From Apis mellifera (Eukaryota; Arthropoda; Insecta; Hymenoptera; Apidae), in contig NC_037639.1 in the NCBI RefSeq assembly GCF_003254395.2, positions 3,018,501 to 3,082,500 on the forward strand: a stretch of 64,000 nt of DNA, in the 5' to 3' direction. How positions within the stretch are numbered: position 1 is the first letter of the stretch; every line of letters starts with the position of its first letter. Under the pieces are notes generated by a model. That model saw nothing but the letters and a program-made list of their open reading frames with translations, was not told where the DNA came from and did not search any database. The position numbers were made by a program, and so were the translations under genes. This document shows positions 37,301-51,045 of the stretch, in pieces.

Positions 37301-40300
37301 TTTGTAAAAAAAGAAAGCTTTTTTGGAGATTTTTAATTGATTCAAAACCGATAAATATTTGTTAGAAACATTTTTTTCTTATATAATTGGAAGTGTTTCA
37401 AAAAACATGCACATCATTTCGTCCAACATTCAAACATAAATATTATTATATATTTTTTATACACGTACGAATATTGAGATTATTTTCATTGTTATATTTT
37501 TTGTCAATTAATTAAGAATTTATTTTAAAATAAAAAAATATACTGCATTGTTGTTTTTATTTTCATTTAATGTTATTATCTGTAATAATAAAAAATATTT
37601 TAAAAATATAAAAACTAAATTTTTTTGAAAGAAAATATATTTTTTCATATCTGTGTAAAATATCTGTTATATCTGTTATATTTAGAAATTCAATTTGTTC
37701 TTTTCTTTTTTTTAATAAAATTGAAATTAGTTATCAATATAAAATATTAAATATTAAAATAATTATATCAAAAAATTATAGTTTAATATTTTAAGCTTTT
37801 TATTTTTAAAATTTAATTATTTACTGAAAAAATTATTTGGTTCGGATATAATATACTAATAAAATACAGCAATACTTAAAATATAATAATAAATAAATAA
37901 AAAAAGATTTCAAAATATGCAAACATATCTTTATTTTTATTCTTTATATTTTTGTATTATCTTTTTTTAATTATATAAATGTAACGATATTTTTTTTTAA
38001 GACTATGTAAAAAATAAATTAATTTATATCTTCTATATAATTAGTCTCGTTACGAAATAATTGATCATGAAAAAGTTATGTTTTATAATTATTTTTATTT
38101 CGAAATAATAATAAAAAACGCAACAGATGCATTATCCAACCACCCTCCGGGCATTCAAATTAAGTGATAATGTTTGTTTTAATATATTGTTCGCTATTCT
38201 GTTTATCTTTTAAAATTTCTTTATTGAAACATGCAAAAACAGGAATGCAATAGTTGTCAGGTTTATCAATTTGTTATTCAAATCACTAAATCGACGTATA
38301 ACATATGCATCGATAACAAGTGTGATAAAATACTTTTATAAAAATATAAAGTTTTATAAAAAGACTTGATTATCATTAGTAACAATTGTCTTAATATAAG
38401 TGTTAATATTCATACAATAAAAAAATGAACCACTCATTACAAAATATATTTAACTTTATCATGAGTATCACTCATTGTTTTTATTCATATCCATTGTAAA
38501 AAGTGAATAAATCTTAATTTTTTAATATAAATTTTTACAATCAAAATAAATACTTTCTTTCTTATAATCTTAGAAAGTAATGAATAATATTTAAAATATC
38601 TAATCAATTATTCCTTAACTTATAATATCTTACTTATATTAGTTATCTTATTCTCGTTAAAAAGAAATATCTTCCTCTTAAACATTTTTCACAACACAAT
38701 CGAAATTAATCCATACAATGCCAATCCAATTGTATTCCAAACAAGCAAGAATCGATTAAAAGTTACCTGAAGGCAGTTCACTAAAAACAAAAGTCCCTAG
38801 AAAGAAACCATATCCAATCGGTGATGATCGGTCGTCGGATGGTACGTTGATTCTTTAACGATCACATACACATACACACGCACACACATTGGATCGAGGG
38901 ACAGGTTCGAAATGGCGAAACGGTGTACGTGCCTTCATTTTCGTACCGCGCACGAGAATCATTACGTAATCAAAGAGCGGCTCGTGCTCGGTTAAGAGGT
39001 GGCTGTCCGTCCAGCAATCGTCGCGTTCAATCATGCACAGACTGTTATTCGCCTCTCCTCTCTCGACAATGATACAGCCGAGTTGCTCCTCGGTCGCCTC
39101 TCGCCCGATTGGATAATGATATCCCGGTCTGCTTCGGAAATCAGTCGTCGGCTGATGGCATTTCGCTGTTCCCTCGTCTCCTTTTCCCGTAATGAGGTTA
39201 TGAGGAATCGAAAAATAACGTATATGAGTGCTCGTCTCCGGATTTCGAGGTGAACAGTTTTTTTTTTTTTTTTTTAATCGTTGCCTGGTATTCATTTCGA
39301 AATGAATATTGATCGGTGCTAATCGATTTTTTCCATTTATTTATTTTGTTCATTTTCGTTGTTGTTGTATTTAATGTATTTTTTATTATAAAATGATACA
39401 TTAGTATCGATCGATTTTCATGGATGGCTGAAATAATGAGAAAAGGAGAGTGGGATTTACAATAAGAGATATTTCAGGTAGAACGGAGTAATTTTTTAAA
39501 TTAAAAATTGCGTTACTAGAAAAATTTGGAAATAAAAATGTGCATTATAATATGCGATGATGTTATATATATTTCAATTTATATTTTCTACTTCTATAAA
39601 AATATTATAACTTGGATATCATTTTTAGAAATTTAAAAAATTTTCATATTTTCATATTTCTTTTAATTTATACGAGAACTATTTGTTTCATTCAGAGAAA
39701 TGCACCGAATTGTGAATTCTCTTTTGAATATATGTATTCTCATTTAATGCTTTAAACAGCTCGAGCATATTGAATTAATCCTATACACATATATTTTGAT
39801 AAATTATTTTGTTGTGTTCAAAGAAAAATAATATTAATAAGCCTGCTGCTATTTTCTAATAAGAAAATAAATACTAATGTTCATTGCATTTTAATGAAAT
39901 TATTCGTAATTTAATCACCTTAATGAAAAAAATAGAGCTTACTTTCTTGTTAGGTCAAGTAATATGTCTGACTGTATTTTCAGCTTAATTTTTAAAATCT
40001 ACAACGTGAAAATTAATTTATGTGTAATGGATTATATATAGTTTATATTTAATTGTAAAATCATCGATCACGTGGAAGAGATAGAACATGAAAACTAATA
40101 ATAAACAAAATTGTTTATAATAATGTTTGTAATAAAATAAACAAAATTGTTTTTTAAATATTTAATTAGATATAAATACAGAAGAATTAAAGATTAATAT
40201 AAAGATGTACAATCTTTTACATAATTATTTTATTTTTATTATAAGTAATACTCGCAACTAGAAACACGTATTTTTTATGAATATCATATGAATATCATAT

Positions 40301-43300
40301 GATTATGAATATCATATTTAATTATCGATATTATATTCGTTTAAAAATGAATAATATTTAATTTTCAAATTTTTCCTTTGCAAAAACATCGAGAAATTAC
40401 TATTTTCTCGATATATATAAATCAAAACCTAATCAGGATTAATTCAAATATATCTAAAAATTATTTAATTTTAAACGATTATTCCATATTTCGATATATA
40501 ATATTTCATCGATACGAATACTACGAGAATTCACGCATGTGTAGTAATAGCGCACAATGGGACACAAGTTAAACACATTAACTCGATTCTAATCCAAACT
40601 ATAGTGATAGTACACGATTCGACAATACCAATCGAGGATTAAAGGCGGAGCGGAACTTGCTCGTTTCGTGTCGAGCAACAATCACACAACACCGTCATCT
40701 CGTGGACAATGTGTTGGGAGAATCCTTGAATTATTTCCGATTCTCTCTTCACTCGATTACTCATCGATATCCTCTCGCTAGCCAAGAAAATCGATGGTAT
40801 CCGTTGTTTGCCCTTGTGCCCATTCGAGTTGAGATTCGAGTGGAGGAAGTGGACGAAAAATAATAAACAGGAGGTGAAACAACAACAACCACTCGAATCG
40901 AATATCTGCCGTTAATCGGTCGACGGAATTCCCTCGTTAACGGGAATTATCGTTATTCGACGATTATGATAACACGCCTACTTGCGCGCCACGGTCCGTC
41001 TGTTTTCGATACTCTTTTGGTTCATTGGTTAACAATACCTCTCGTCCGGAAATCGGCCCCCATTTAATGGTATTTCCTTGTTGTTGCCCGTTTACCTTTT
41101 TTCCTTTTTACAAATGTCGAATCGATTGAAACGAGCCGAATTTATGGAAATCGGTTAGCGATATGTTTAATTAGGGAAACAGAGGGAAGGGGGTTAATTT
41201 ATATTTTCCTACAGTCTGTCATCCTTTGAGAGATATATTGGAATGTTATCTCTCGTTTGAATAAAAAGATATTTTTTTGTTTTTTTTTTTCTGGAAGAAA
41301 AATACGAGGAAAATATAAAGTTAAAGTAATTGTTTTTATCCTTTGTCGCCTTAAAAAAAAAAAAAGAATGATAAATGATATTGGTTTTATAAAGATTTGA
41401 TGATTATTCAAGTTTTAGAATATTGCATTATATTACACATCATAATTCAAAGTATATTTTTTTGAAAGTAAATATGATTTTTAAGGAAATGATATTTTAA
41501 ATTTAAATATAATATTTATTTTAATATTAACATCTATATATTGAAGATTTATTGTTGTTGACTTGTCGATATTATTATTTTTAATATAATTTTTGTTTTA
41601 ATATAAAATATATTGGTGAATATTGTTTTAGAATATTTACAAAATTGTTTCTGTACTTCAAGATATATATTTAATTTTTATTTTAATATATCTTTTGCAT
41701 TTTTTAATGTTATTACATTTAATAATCAACTTAATTTGATATTTAAAAAACTCACTTTATATACATAGACAAAATATATTGATCTTTTTAAAAATTTGTT
41801 AAAATTAGAAATATCATTGTATATTTCATTTATTTCCTTTTAAAAAATTATGTAAATACATATTCAAAATATAATGATTGTTTTTAAAAAAAGAAAAGAA
41901 AACATACAGAAGTAAATGTGATGCTTCTGTTATATTTCTGAAATTCTTTTGCAGCATGCATTTTATGTGTATATTTCAACTTGAAGCTGAATTTAAAAGA
42001 TACAAGTCGGAATAAGAATCACAATGAGAAATGCATGTTTTTAACTATATATATATATAGTTTATTTGGACAATTGTGAAGGTAAATATTCAAAAGAGGA
42101 AGTTAAAACAGAAATATATATTTCATGTAAATATACATGAAATATGTGTTCTTCTTTAGTCGTCATAACAGGATAATGAAGTTTATTTTTCTTGTGTTTT
42201 TTTTCCTCTTTAAAACATATCGAATATTTTGTATTCAATGCAATATTCAAGCTCTTTAAAAATGAATAATATAATATATAAATACGTAAAAAGTATATAA
42301 ATAAATTGAAAATATAGAAATAATATAAATTGTGAAAAAACGTTGATATGTAAATCTGTGCGATAGTGGTATTTAACCCAAAAATCTGACAAAAGTAATA
42401 AAAACGATATTCCCATAAATTTGGAATTTCAAAGTAAATGAAAATCACTTTGGATAAAACGGACCGTAAAATTGAAGCTCGTAATATTTCAAATTGAAGA
42501 CGAAATGAAAAATAAAATTCAACGAATTACATTCCATTACCTAATATCTTAAGCATATTATTCTATTATAGTTTAAGAGAAATATTTGCGTTATAATATG
42601 TACGAATTGTATTAAAAAATATATTTCTTGTTATCTACATTGTATATATAATTTTAGAATTCCATCTAAAAGTTCTTTATTCAAATTATCATTTATCATT
42701 TAATGTTTAATGTTTAAATTTATTTTTAATTTTAATAAAAAGAATTAGAAGTATCTTGAAAATTAAATTCATCAAAGATATAATATTTATTGCAAATAAA
42801 AATTAGTTTCTTATTAAAAATTTGATAATAATTTTTTTTGCTTGAATAAAGAATAAAAAAATTAAATATTCTAATTCAAAACTTTTTAACAGTGATAGTG
42901 TTTCGTGAGAAAAGAAATTTAAAATTTAAATTAGAATTATTGCAAGATTTTAAATGAAAAATAACAAATAATCAACGAGAAGATTCATGAAAAATTCAGC
43001 AGTTTATAAATATTATATTAATTTCTTGTTAATTTCTTATTATTGCTTAGAAAAAGGTTTCTAATGAAACGCCAATAACTGAAAAATATTAAAGAAATAA
43101 TTTCATAATTCAAATTATCATTCGTGAATGTATTTTCAAACTTTAATGATTTATAATTTTTTATTTTCTTGAATAAAAAAAATGTTTTTTATCAATTCTC
43201 AAAATTCGATCTGATATAATCAAATTAAATATGATATGATGAATAAATAAATAGAATAATCAAATATAATTATATACATGTATCAAATTTTTCTTAAAAT

Positions 43301-44197
43301 TATCACTTATATATCCTAGTAATTTTCTGTATATTAATTAAATTATTTTTAATTATTAAACAAATATTTTTTATCTGATTCACGAAAATATACATGACTC
43401 TCTTCGTAAAATAAAAAAAATAATAAATATTCGTTAAAATATTCATCGAAGAGAGCGAAGAATACTTCGAAGAGATTAAAGATAACCTTACATGTCCCAA
43501 TAAATATGCATAATAAATGCACGAGTATATTGTTTTTATTTCCATCTACGTATTCGTACGGATATTGAAAATCTGGATGAATCTACATGCTTCGATTCTT
43601 TTATGAACGATTGGAAAAAGAGAAAAAAAGAATCGGTAGATTAGGCGAAATCTATGGTACTCGTCGAATACTTTTTGGTCGGATGACAGCTTCGTTTCCC
43701 GACGATTCTTGTTTTTTAATCTCGTCATTTATATTCATCGACGATTACCGTCATCAGATATCGATTTTCAGTGAAATGAAACTGCATTCTCGAACCGTAT
43801 TTAAATTTTCTTGTCTCATTTCGTCGTAAGATTCAAAATTTTTCCATCATATATATTGTACCGATTATAAAAAAATTTAAAAAATAAAGTAAAAATTAAA
43901 AATAAAAAAATAACGAGATTTTGTTTTTTAATTATTTATTAACGATTAAAATGAAAATATTCTTCGATGAAAATAAATCTTATTATATGAATAAATATAA
44001 TGAAAAAGAAAAAAAAATTCCCAAAATTCAATCACATAGCAATTTACAATTAAATTTTATATAATTGATAGAGAAGGAAACTATGATATTGAAGGGCAAA
44101 ATTTGAAACAGATATTGATTTAATACTTGTTTAAATATGAAATTAAATAAATTGAAATTTGTATATACTTTGTATCACAATAGACAATCACATCATC
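34375..44197. other. Gene-free interval with GC-richer blocks
   Basis: AT-rich DNA with GC-richer blocks at about 34980-35260, 35570-35880, 36640-36990, 38760-39250 and 40590-41180. The block at 38760-39250 has overlapping ORFs on both strands (146 codons on -, 84 on +) but no recognisable protein. A small hairpin ACTCGTGG-CTAT-CCACGAGT is at 36964-36983, and an ACAC-rich microsatellite at about 38865-38888. No gene is supported. Confidence 0.35.
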
Positions 44198-45168
44198 ACA
44201 TATGCAAAAAAAAATATGAGAAGAAACAAAAAATTTTGTCATCAAAACCCACTCAAAAAATAGAGGAAATCATGTGAATGAAGCCATTTTTTGATTTATC
44301 CCGATATTTCAATCCGTTATCAAGATATAAGGATTCAAAAGTGCGTTTAATATAGCACAGAAATTATGAATGGATCAATGACCTATATTTTTTCCTAGAA
44401 ATCCGTACTACGTTCTTCCAGGAATCGCGTCTGTCACTTGTCTGAAATTTGAGGTAGGTTAGTGAGACGGGGTGTGAACGAGAGGTCTAAGTAAGAGACG
44501 AGGACGGAAATATTAAATGAACAAAAATTATACTTTTCTTTATACGACGATATCTCGAGAACCGGAAGTCGTATCGAGATAAATTAAGAACCGTTTTAAA
44601 GGTTAAGGTTCCACGCCTCTAATGATCGTTTATTGATTAATCGAAAGTCACTATCTTCAGAGTTATAGCAGTTCAAAGTTTTCTTAATTTTAATAGGATT
44701 TAATCGAGTTTAAGATAAATGAGTAAAAATTACATTTTCTTTATATGATTATATTTTGGAAACTGGAAGTGGTATCGGGATAAATAAAAAAGCGTTTTAA
44801 AGGGAAAGATTTCAACCTTTCTAATGATTCATTTTTTGATTGGAAATCATTATCTTCGGGGTTATAACAGTTTAAAATTTTTAATGGAATTACATAAAAT
44901 TTTAATGGAATTACGTAAGATTAATAAAAGATAGTTTTCAGATTTATGTTTGTGTAATCTTTGTTTATTTTTAGGAACAATAGAATATGGTATAGTTTGG
45001 CTATCTATTTCTACAGCATCTTGTATATATATCGATTACATATTATTCGTAGCCTTGAACAATAGACATGTGAATTGCAATCAGTTCAACGAACAATATC
45101 TCTATTTCGCTTTTCTTTCTCTCTCTTTTTTTTTTTATTTAAGTTTCAATAAAATCGTCATATCACTT
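44198..45168. repeat. Dispersed repeat, copy B (two internal units)
   Basis: This direct-orientation homologue of 33196-34374 lies about 11 kb away. Internal units start near 44543 and 44743. The second looks like a fusion of units 2 and 3 of copy A, with the beginning of A2 and the end of A3, which accounts for its shorter length. Divergence by eye is moderate, so the copies are not recent. Confidence 0.8.
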
Positions 45169-48100
45169 CTCTTGATTGCATTATTTCTTCATCGAATTAC
45201 ATTTTTCGCAGCACTTCGCGGATATTGTTCGTTATTTTAATAATAGTAATGATGCGAATCGAGGATTTGTAAATTAAATAGTATTTATTCAATAACATGA
45301 GTTACGAACGATGCTGTAAAGAAGACAATTCACGATAAAATTTGATAAATGTAACTCCATGTAATTATTATTTCAAAACAATCCTGTTAGAAAAATTATG
45401 TCAACGATAAACATCGTGAAATAAATTTTTTATTGCCAAATTTTAGAATTTATAGATCTTAAAAGAAAAAATTTTTTAAAAAACTGAATAAACGAATCTT
45501 CTAAATTTTTCTTAATTTTTGAGTGTATTCTGAAGAAATACATTTATCCTGAAATTCTGAGAAAGATAAATTCAAAAATAAAATATCTTGAAAGATATTG
45601 AATTTTCAATATTTTTCTATTTATTTATTATTTATTTAGAATAATTTGAAAATCATTTTTTCAAGAAAAATAATATAGTTTTGCTTAAAAAAAAAAAAGG
45701 AATAATTAGAAAATATAAATTTTATTTTTATAATTTCATTTAAATATGAAATAGATAAAACGATAAATAGATAAAAATGGATAAAACATTTTGATTAATG
45801 TTTGTATAATTTTATTTTTTATTGCAAATCAATTATCGATTTTTAATGATTTTAATGATTTTTTAGTGATTTTATTACATTTTATATAATAAAATGAGAG
45901 ATAAATTGTATCACGTCAATGATTGTTTGCTCATTGATACTGTGTAATTTAACGCTAATTACACTAATCTAATGGAAGCATAAGATGTTAACTGATTAGC
46001 TGGAGATTGTTCGAAGCCTGGTTACTGCTAATGAGGCTGGATACACCTCGTTCGAGTTACTGATTTAGCACAAATTTAGTGCGTGGTTAATGTACAATAC
46101 GTTTAATACATATTGTGCGTAAGTGTGAAACTCTTTATTTATTTAAATTATTCTAATATAAGAAGATTCTATTTATATTTAATGTATTTTTAAAAATAAA
46201 ATTCAATAATAATAATAATAATCTTATATAATTATTTATATAAAAAAATTTAATTTATATTTTTAAATTTTAATATTAATAATTTGTATCATAATTAAAT
46301 AATATAATAATTGATAATTATTAAAGAAGTGAAATTTAAAATTAACTTGAAACAAATCAATTTAATACAAAGAATATAATATATAACATTATATAAAAAA
46401 TTCTATATATTTAATATATTTATAATAATAATAAATAAATGTTATAATTAAAAAATGAAATTGAAACTTACTTACCATTTTTATTACAATAAAAATTAAA
46501 TTGCACTATTTACATTTCAATTATTAATTATGATAATTATAATAAAATATGAATTTTTCTTTATCATATTTAAAATTCTTTATGAAATAAATAAAAAAAA
46601 TAAGGACAATTAAATGATTTACAACTTATATTATTCATTATCTTCTTCTCACAATTCAAATTTTAACTTTAATTCAACTAATGACACGAAGAGAAGATAC
46701 AGAGTTATTTGCGAAATTTTTAATGGTGTATCCTATGCATTTACATTACTCCACTATTCCCTAACAATCTGCAAAGTTTCTTCAGTTGACGTACATTCTT
46801 CTCCATATATATAGCTGACTACTGGAAGTTGTTCGTGTAAATAATTTTATCCGATTACTAATTGCCAACCTATCCTCTAATTAGCTTTCGATCTTTTCCA
46901 AAGGACCGTGAACGTTTCTTGTATCACATCTACGGCATAATTTTCTCGGGAAGGGAACAGCACTCTCGCTCGTGTTCAACATAGAAGTTAAGCAAAAACT
47001 TTCTTCCAGACTTGAGGCTCACCGTCAAACGCATCGATTCCAACAACTGTTAAAAAGTAATTTTTATTTTACCCCGCGGAGACTGCCGACTTTATGATAC
47101 GTCTGTTGGCTATAAAGGCGAAAATTCGAAACTTTGAACGATAAATCTTGCCTTTTGTCGTCGGCAAGTTACTCAAATTCCATCAAACATTCATATTGAT
47201 AATAAACGAAAAATAGTAGCTACGAGTTTTCTGGAAATCAATTGCTCGTTTCCGATGGCATAATGATTCAAGAATTTATTTATGATTTAAAGGTAATAAA
47301 GCTAATTTATTACAAATTACATACATATTTATTTGCAAGAAATTTACTTATACCAGTAACAGAGACACAATGTTTTATTCTATCATTTTAAAAATGTGAT
47401 TTAATTTATAATTAATTTTGATTTTTGATTTTTTAATTTATGTAAATTCAAAATTTTTATAATATCAAAATAAATGACATTCATATTTTCTTTTTCTTAA
47501 AATTAATTTAATATTAATTAAGTACAAATTATTTATTATTTTACACGATATTATGAATGGCAATATCAAAATATAGAATCAAAACATATCAAAAACATTT
47601 ATTCTATATATTCAAAATTTTGCCTATCTTCATAACAAAGATATATTAAAAAAAACGAAAAAGATATTTCATTACTATTAAAATATTATTTCATATATAA
47701 TGAAATTTGTTAAGTTGTTAAATTTTTTAATTTATCCAATTTTCCTTATAAAAAAAAAAATGCAACTAACTGTTTATGTTTTTTTTTTTCAGTCCGGTGA
47801 ACAAATCAATATCTCAAAACGTTAAAAAAGCTTTGCATTTACAGTGGTAACAATCGACTGACGAATCGTAACAACTTTGACCTATTTTCCCGGACTATTT
47901 ACCCTCCTAGTATACCGTCTGAAACATTAATGCATCTGTTGATTGAAAACCGCGCGTCGATAGCTCGGCTCGGATTTTCGGTTTTACCGGAAGCATTCGG
48001 GTGTAACAGTTCCGGGAGCACGTGTAATTTCGCGAGATCGCCGCGAATTTGCTGACGTCTTTCCATAAAGCGTGATCTGAACGCGATGTAACTGCTTGCG

Positions 48101-48660
48101 AAGGGTAAAAGGGAATTTAACTTTTCGTAATAATTGAACTGAGTTTATTTCATTGATTTAATCAATCATTTGAAGAACATATATATATGTACGTTTAATT
48201 TTTTTTTGAAATTAAAATTATTCTAAATAAAAAAAAAAAGAATTAAAATCTATTAAAGAATTCTTCATTATAAAATCTTTTAATAATAACGAAGCACTGA
48301 TAATATTTTATTTTACTTGGTAATTGATAAATGCATTGTATAGATATTTTATTGTATAAAAATAAATGATTAATTATGAATAATAATAGAAATATTAATG
48401 AGGTTGAGGAGGAAAAAAAAATTACAAAAAAAAAATTTGGAACGTTTCGATTATGAAATTTTTACGATATCATAATTTCATTAGATAAATTAATTATTAG
48501 TGGATATTAATTGCAATATATTAATAATATATTAACAATTTTATTAAGAATAAAAATTGTTTTTGTAGACTTTTAAAAATATAAGTAATTCTTCTATAAT
48601 ATGATTGAATGGATATCTAGAAAGAAAGATATATTACATTTCATAAAATGTATATAAGAG
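45169..48660. other. Gene-free interval with regulatory-looking blocks
   Basis: AT-rich DNA with GC-richer blocks at 45910-46110, 46830-47170 and 47790-48110; the last is distinctly CpG-rich and could be a promoter region. On the - strand, AAAAATG followed by GTAAGTAAG lies at 46480-46467, a possible first coding exon end for the LRR gene. No ORF of substance. Confidence 0.35.
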
Positions 48661-48663
48661 AGC

Positions 48664-48840
48664 AAAAACAATTCATTGTTAGCTGTAGCAATTAAAAGAA
48701 ACAGCTGGTGTAATATAATTGAAAAATATTTTTCAAAATAAAAGAAAAACGTATATATATATATATATATATATACGTCTTCACTTGGTGTGTTACACCA
48801 ACTGCTTCTTTAATTGCTACAGTAAGTAATGAATTGTTTT
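48664..48840. repeat. Inverted repeat around a TA microsatellite
   Basis: The left arm AAAACAATTCATTGTTAGCT...AGCTGGTGTAA (48664-48713) is the near reverse complement of TTACACCAACTGCTTC...AATGAATTGTTTT (48793-48840). A self-complementary ACGTATATA...TATATACGT run (48749-48778) sits in the middle, so the whole can form a long imperfect hairpin. Arm identity by eye is high, with several substitutions. Confidence 0.85.
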
Positions 48841-48872
48841 TACATTTTAAAAGTTAAATAAGGTTATATTTC

Positions 48873-49044
48873 ATTTTTATTTTTTGTAATATTCTATATA
48901 AAAAGTAAACAATACTTTTGACACTTCTTCAAAAAAAAGAAACACGAAAAATAACAGATTAAATTAGAAAGAAAGAAATTAAATTAACAGATTAAGTATA
49001 TTATTCAATCTATTGCTTCAGTAATATAATAGGAGCTTATTTCG
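48873..49044. repeat. Short direct duplication, copy 1
   Basis: It shares TAATATTCTATATAAAA, ACAGATTAAATTAGAAAGAA / GCAGATTAAATTAGAAAGAA, AGATTAAGTATATTATTCAA and ATTGCTTCAGTAA with 51609-51765 in the same order. It lies just after the hairpin at 48664-48840. Non-coding. Confidence 0.8.
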
Positions 49045-51045
49045 TTGATAGTTGTGGTAACAATAAATCAAGGAATATGGATCGAAGAAAGGGATTACGA
49101 AACTTGGAATTCATAGTTGTGGAATTGGTAAGAAAACTCGATGAGAAATGTGTGAAATAAGTTGTGCATACAGATTCCAGATACAAGGTCTACAAGTAAA
49201 TTCTAGATGATTTCAATGTTATGAAAATAATGAGATTATACACATATAAAGGTGCATTGCATAGATGAAGGGTTAATGTTATAGAGAATAGATTAAAACG
49301 AACTAATTTAGATATTTTCTAATTTTAATGAATAATAACTTAATTTTTTGTAAGATTTATTATAAAATATATTATGATAAAAATGTTAAATTTATGAATA
49401 AATTATTTAAGAATTTTTATATTATTTCAGTTTATATAATTCTTTAACAAATTTTTTAAATTTTAATGTTATTAGGCTAGATTTTTGTCACATATTTTCA
49501 CCATATAATCACATGAGATTAAGTTAGTATGCAATATAGGTTATTGCAACTCACGTAACAAAAGATGGTATGTAAAATGATATTATGTCTACAGAAATTA
49601 TAAACTATATTTCTATATTTATTTTATAAAATACTAAGAATATTAAGAATAAAATTACCAAATTATTAACAATTAAAAATTTCTAATCTTTAAATCTTCA
49701 AATATTATTTTATATATTAGCAAGAATATAAAGACAGATTCCTTATACATTATAATAGGATAATAATGTTTATATTTGTATTATATTTATATTTTAAATA
49801 AAAAAATATATACTTAAAAATATTTTAATTTTACATTGTATAAAAAAATGTGAAAAAATTTTTTATCATAAAATTGATTGAAATAAAAGTAAACTTTTTT
49901 CTATTTGTATAACAAATGTTATAATTAAAACTGATAAATGAATGATTTGAATTTTATTTTTATAATTATTGAAAATGTGCAATATGTATATTAATATATG
50001 TAAAATTATTCATAAATGAATAATTACTTTAAGAAATATTACAAACTGATAGTTTTACTTTCAAAATTATGATACAGTTCATAATTTATCATTCAAAATA
50101 TTTTAGAAAACCTAACAAACATTGAATGAGAAAAACTTACAATTAGTCTCTCAACAACTAATGATAAAACGACAAATCCCGAAAACTACGTATCCTGGTG
50201 TCCTAAATAAAAGTTGTGTACAGATTCAAGGGGATAACTTTTTATTTTTCAGAGCTTTCACAAAAAAATCACTCCTTTTGACTAGAGTTTAATTAACCTA
50301 ATTTGCAACTTATTTCCAGGTTGCGAGGAACGCAAAGTTGTTGAAACCTTCGCAATCTCGTATAAACTTTTTGTACAAACTGTAGATCTCGATTCTCAAA
50401 AAGAGTGAAAAAAAAATTTTTTTTTTCTACTGGTTTCCCCTGTTTTTTAATTAATCGATCAAATCACGAACAATTATTTGCTACGTCAAATCAATCTGTC
50501 AAACGCACGAATGGAAAGGATCTTTTGAAATCTCGAGTTTCGAAAATTATTCGTGATCAAACATGGAATAAAGTTAAAAAAGGAAAGATATACAAACTAC
50601 AAAGAAACGATATGCTTTTTTTTTGTATATATAGAATGAACAAAATAATTTTGGAAAATATAATAATTGATATTTCGATATCATCATAAGAAAGATCTTT
50701 TTTCTTCTTGAAAGATTTTTTTAATAAGAATTATCAAATTGATAATCATATAAATTATAAAATTGCAAGGGATCTATGAAACTATGCATAATACGATAAA
50801 TTTTAGCAATTTAATTTTCTCTTGTATTAAATAACACGTACAAAAAAAACCGATAAATGATTTATTTCCCTAAATATCATTTCATGGAAAATAACCTGTT
50901 TCCATCAATGCATTAAAAATTCCATTAAAAAAAAAAAAAGAATTACCTTCATCTATATACCCGCGAAAAAATAAACGACAAAATATACGGGAAACCATTT
51001 AATCTTTATCCAGAACGCTTTTTTTTTATTATCATTTAAAGAGAA
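49045..51045. other. AT-rich gene-free interval
   Basis: No credible gene. A 94-codon ORF at 50405-50689 begins in a poly-A/poly-T stretch and shows no protein-like features. The 50150-50400 part is GC-richer, with a GTATCCTGGTGTCC sequence similar to the ends of dispersed repeats. Confidence 0.4.

Noticed and set aside
38855..39295. 146-codon - strand ORF
   Set aside because: It begins in a poly-lysine from a T-run and ends in a Cys-Val repeat from an AC microsatellite; no family is recognised in between.
33196..45168. Transposase or reverse-transcriptase remnants in the dispersed repeats
   Set aside because: No ORF longer than a few dozen codons and no recognisable motif in either copy.
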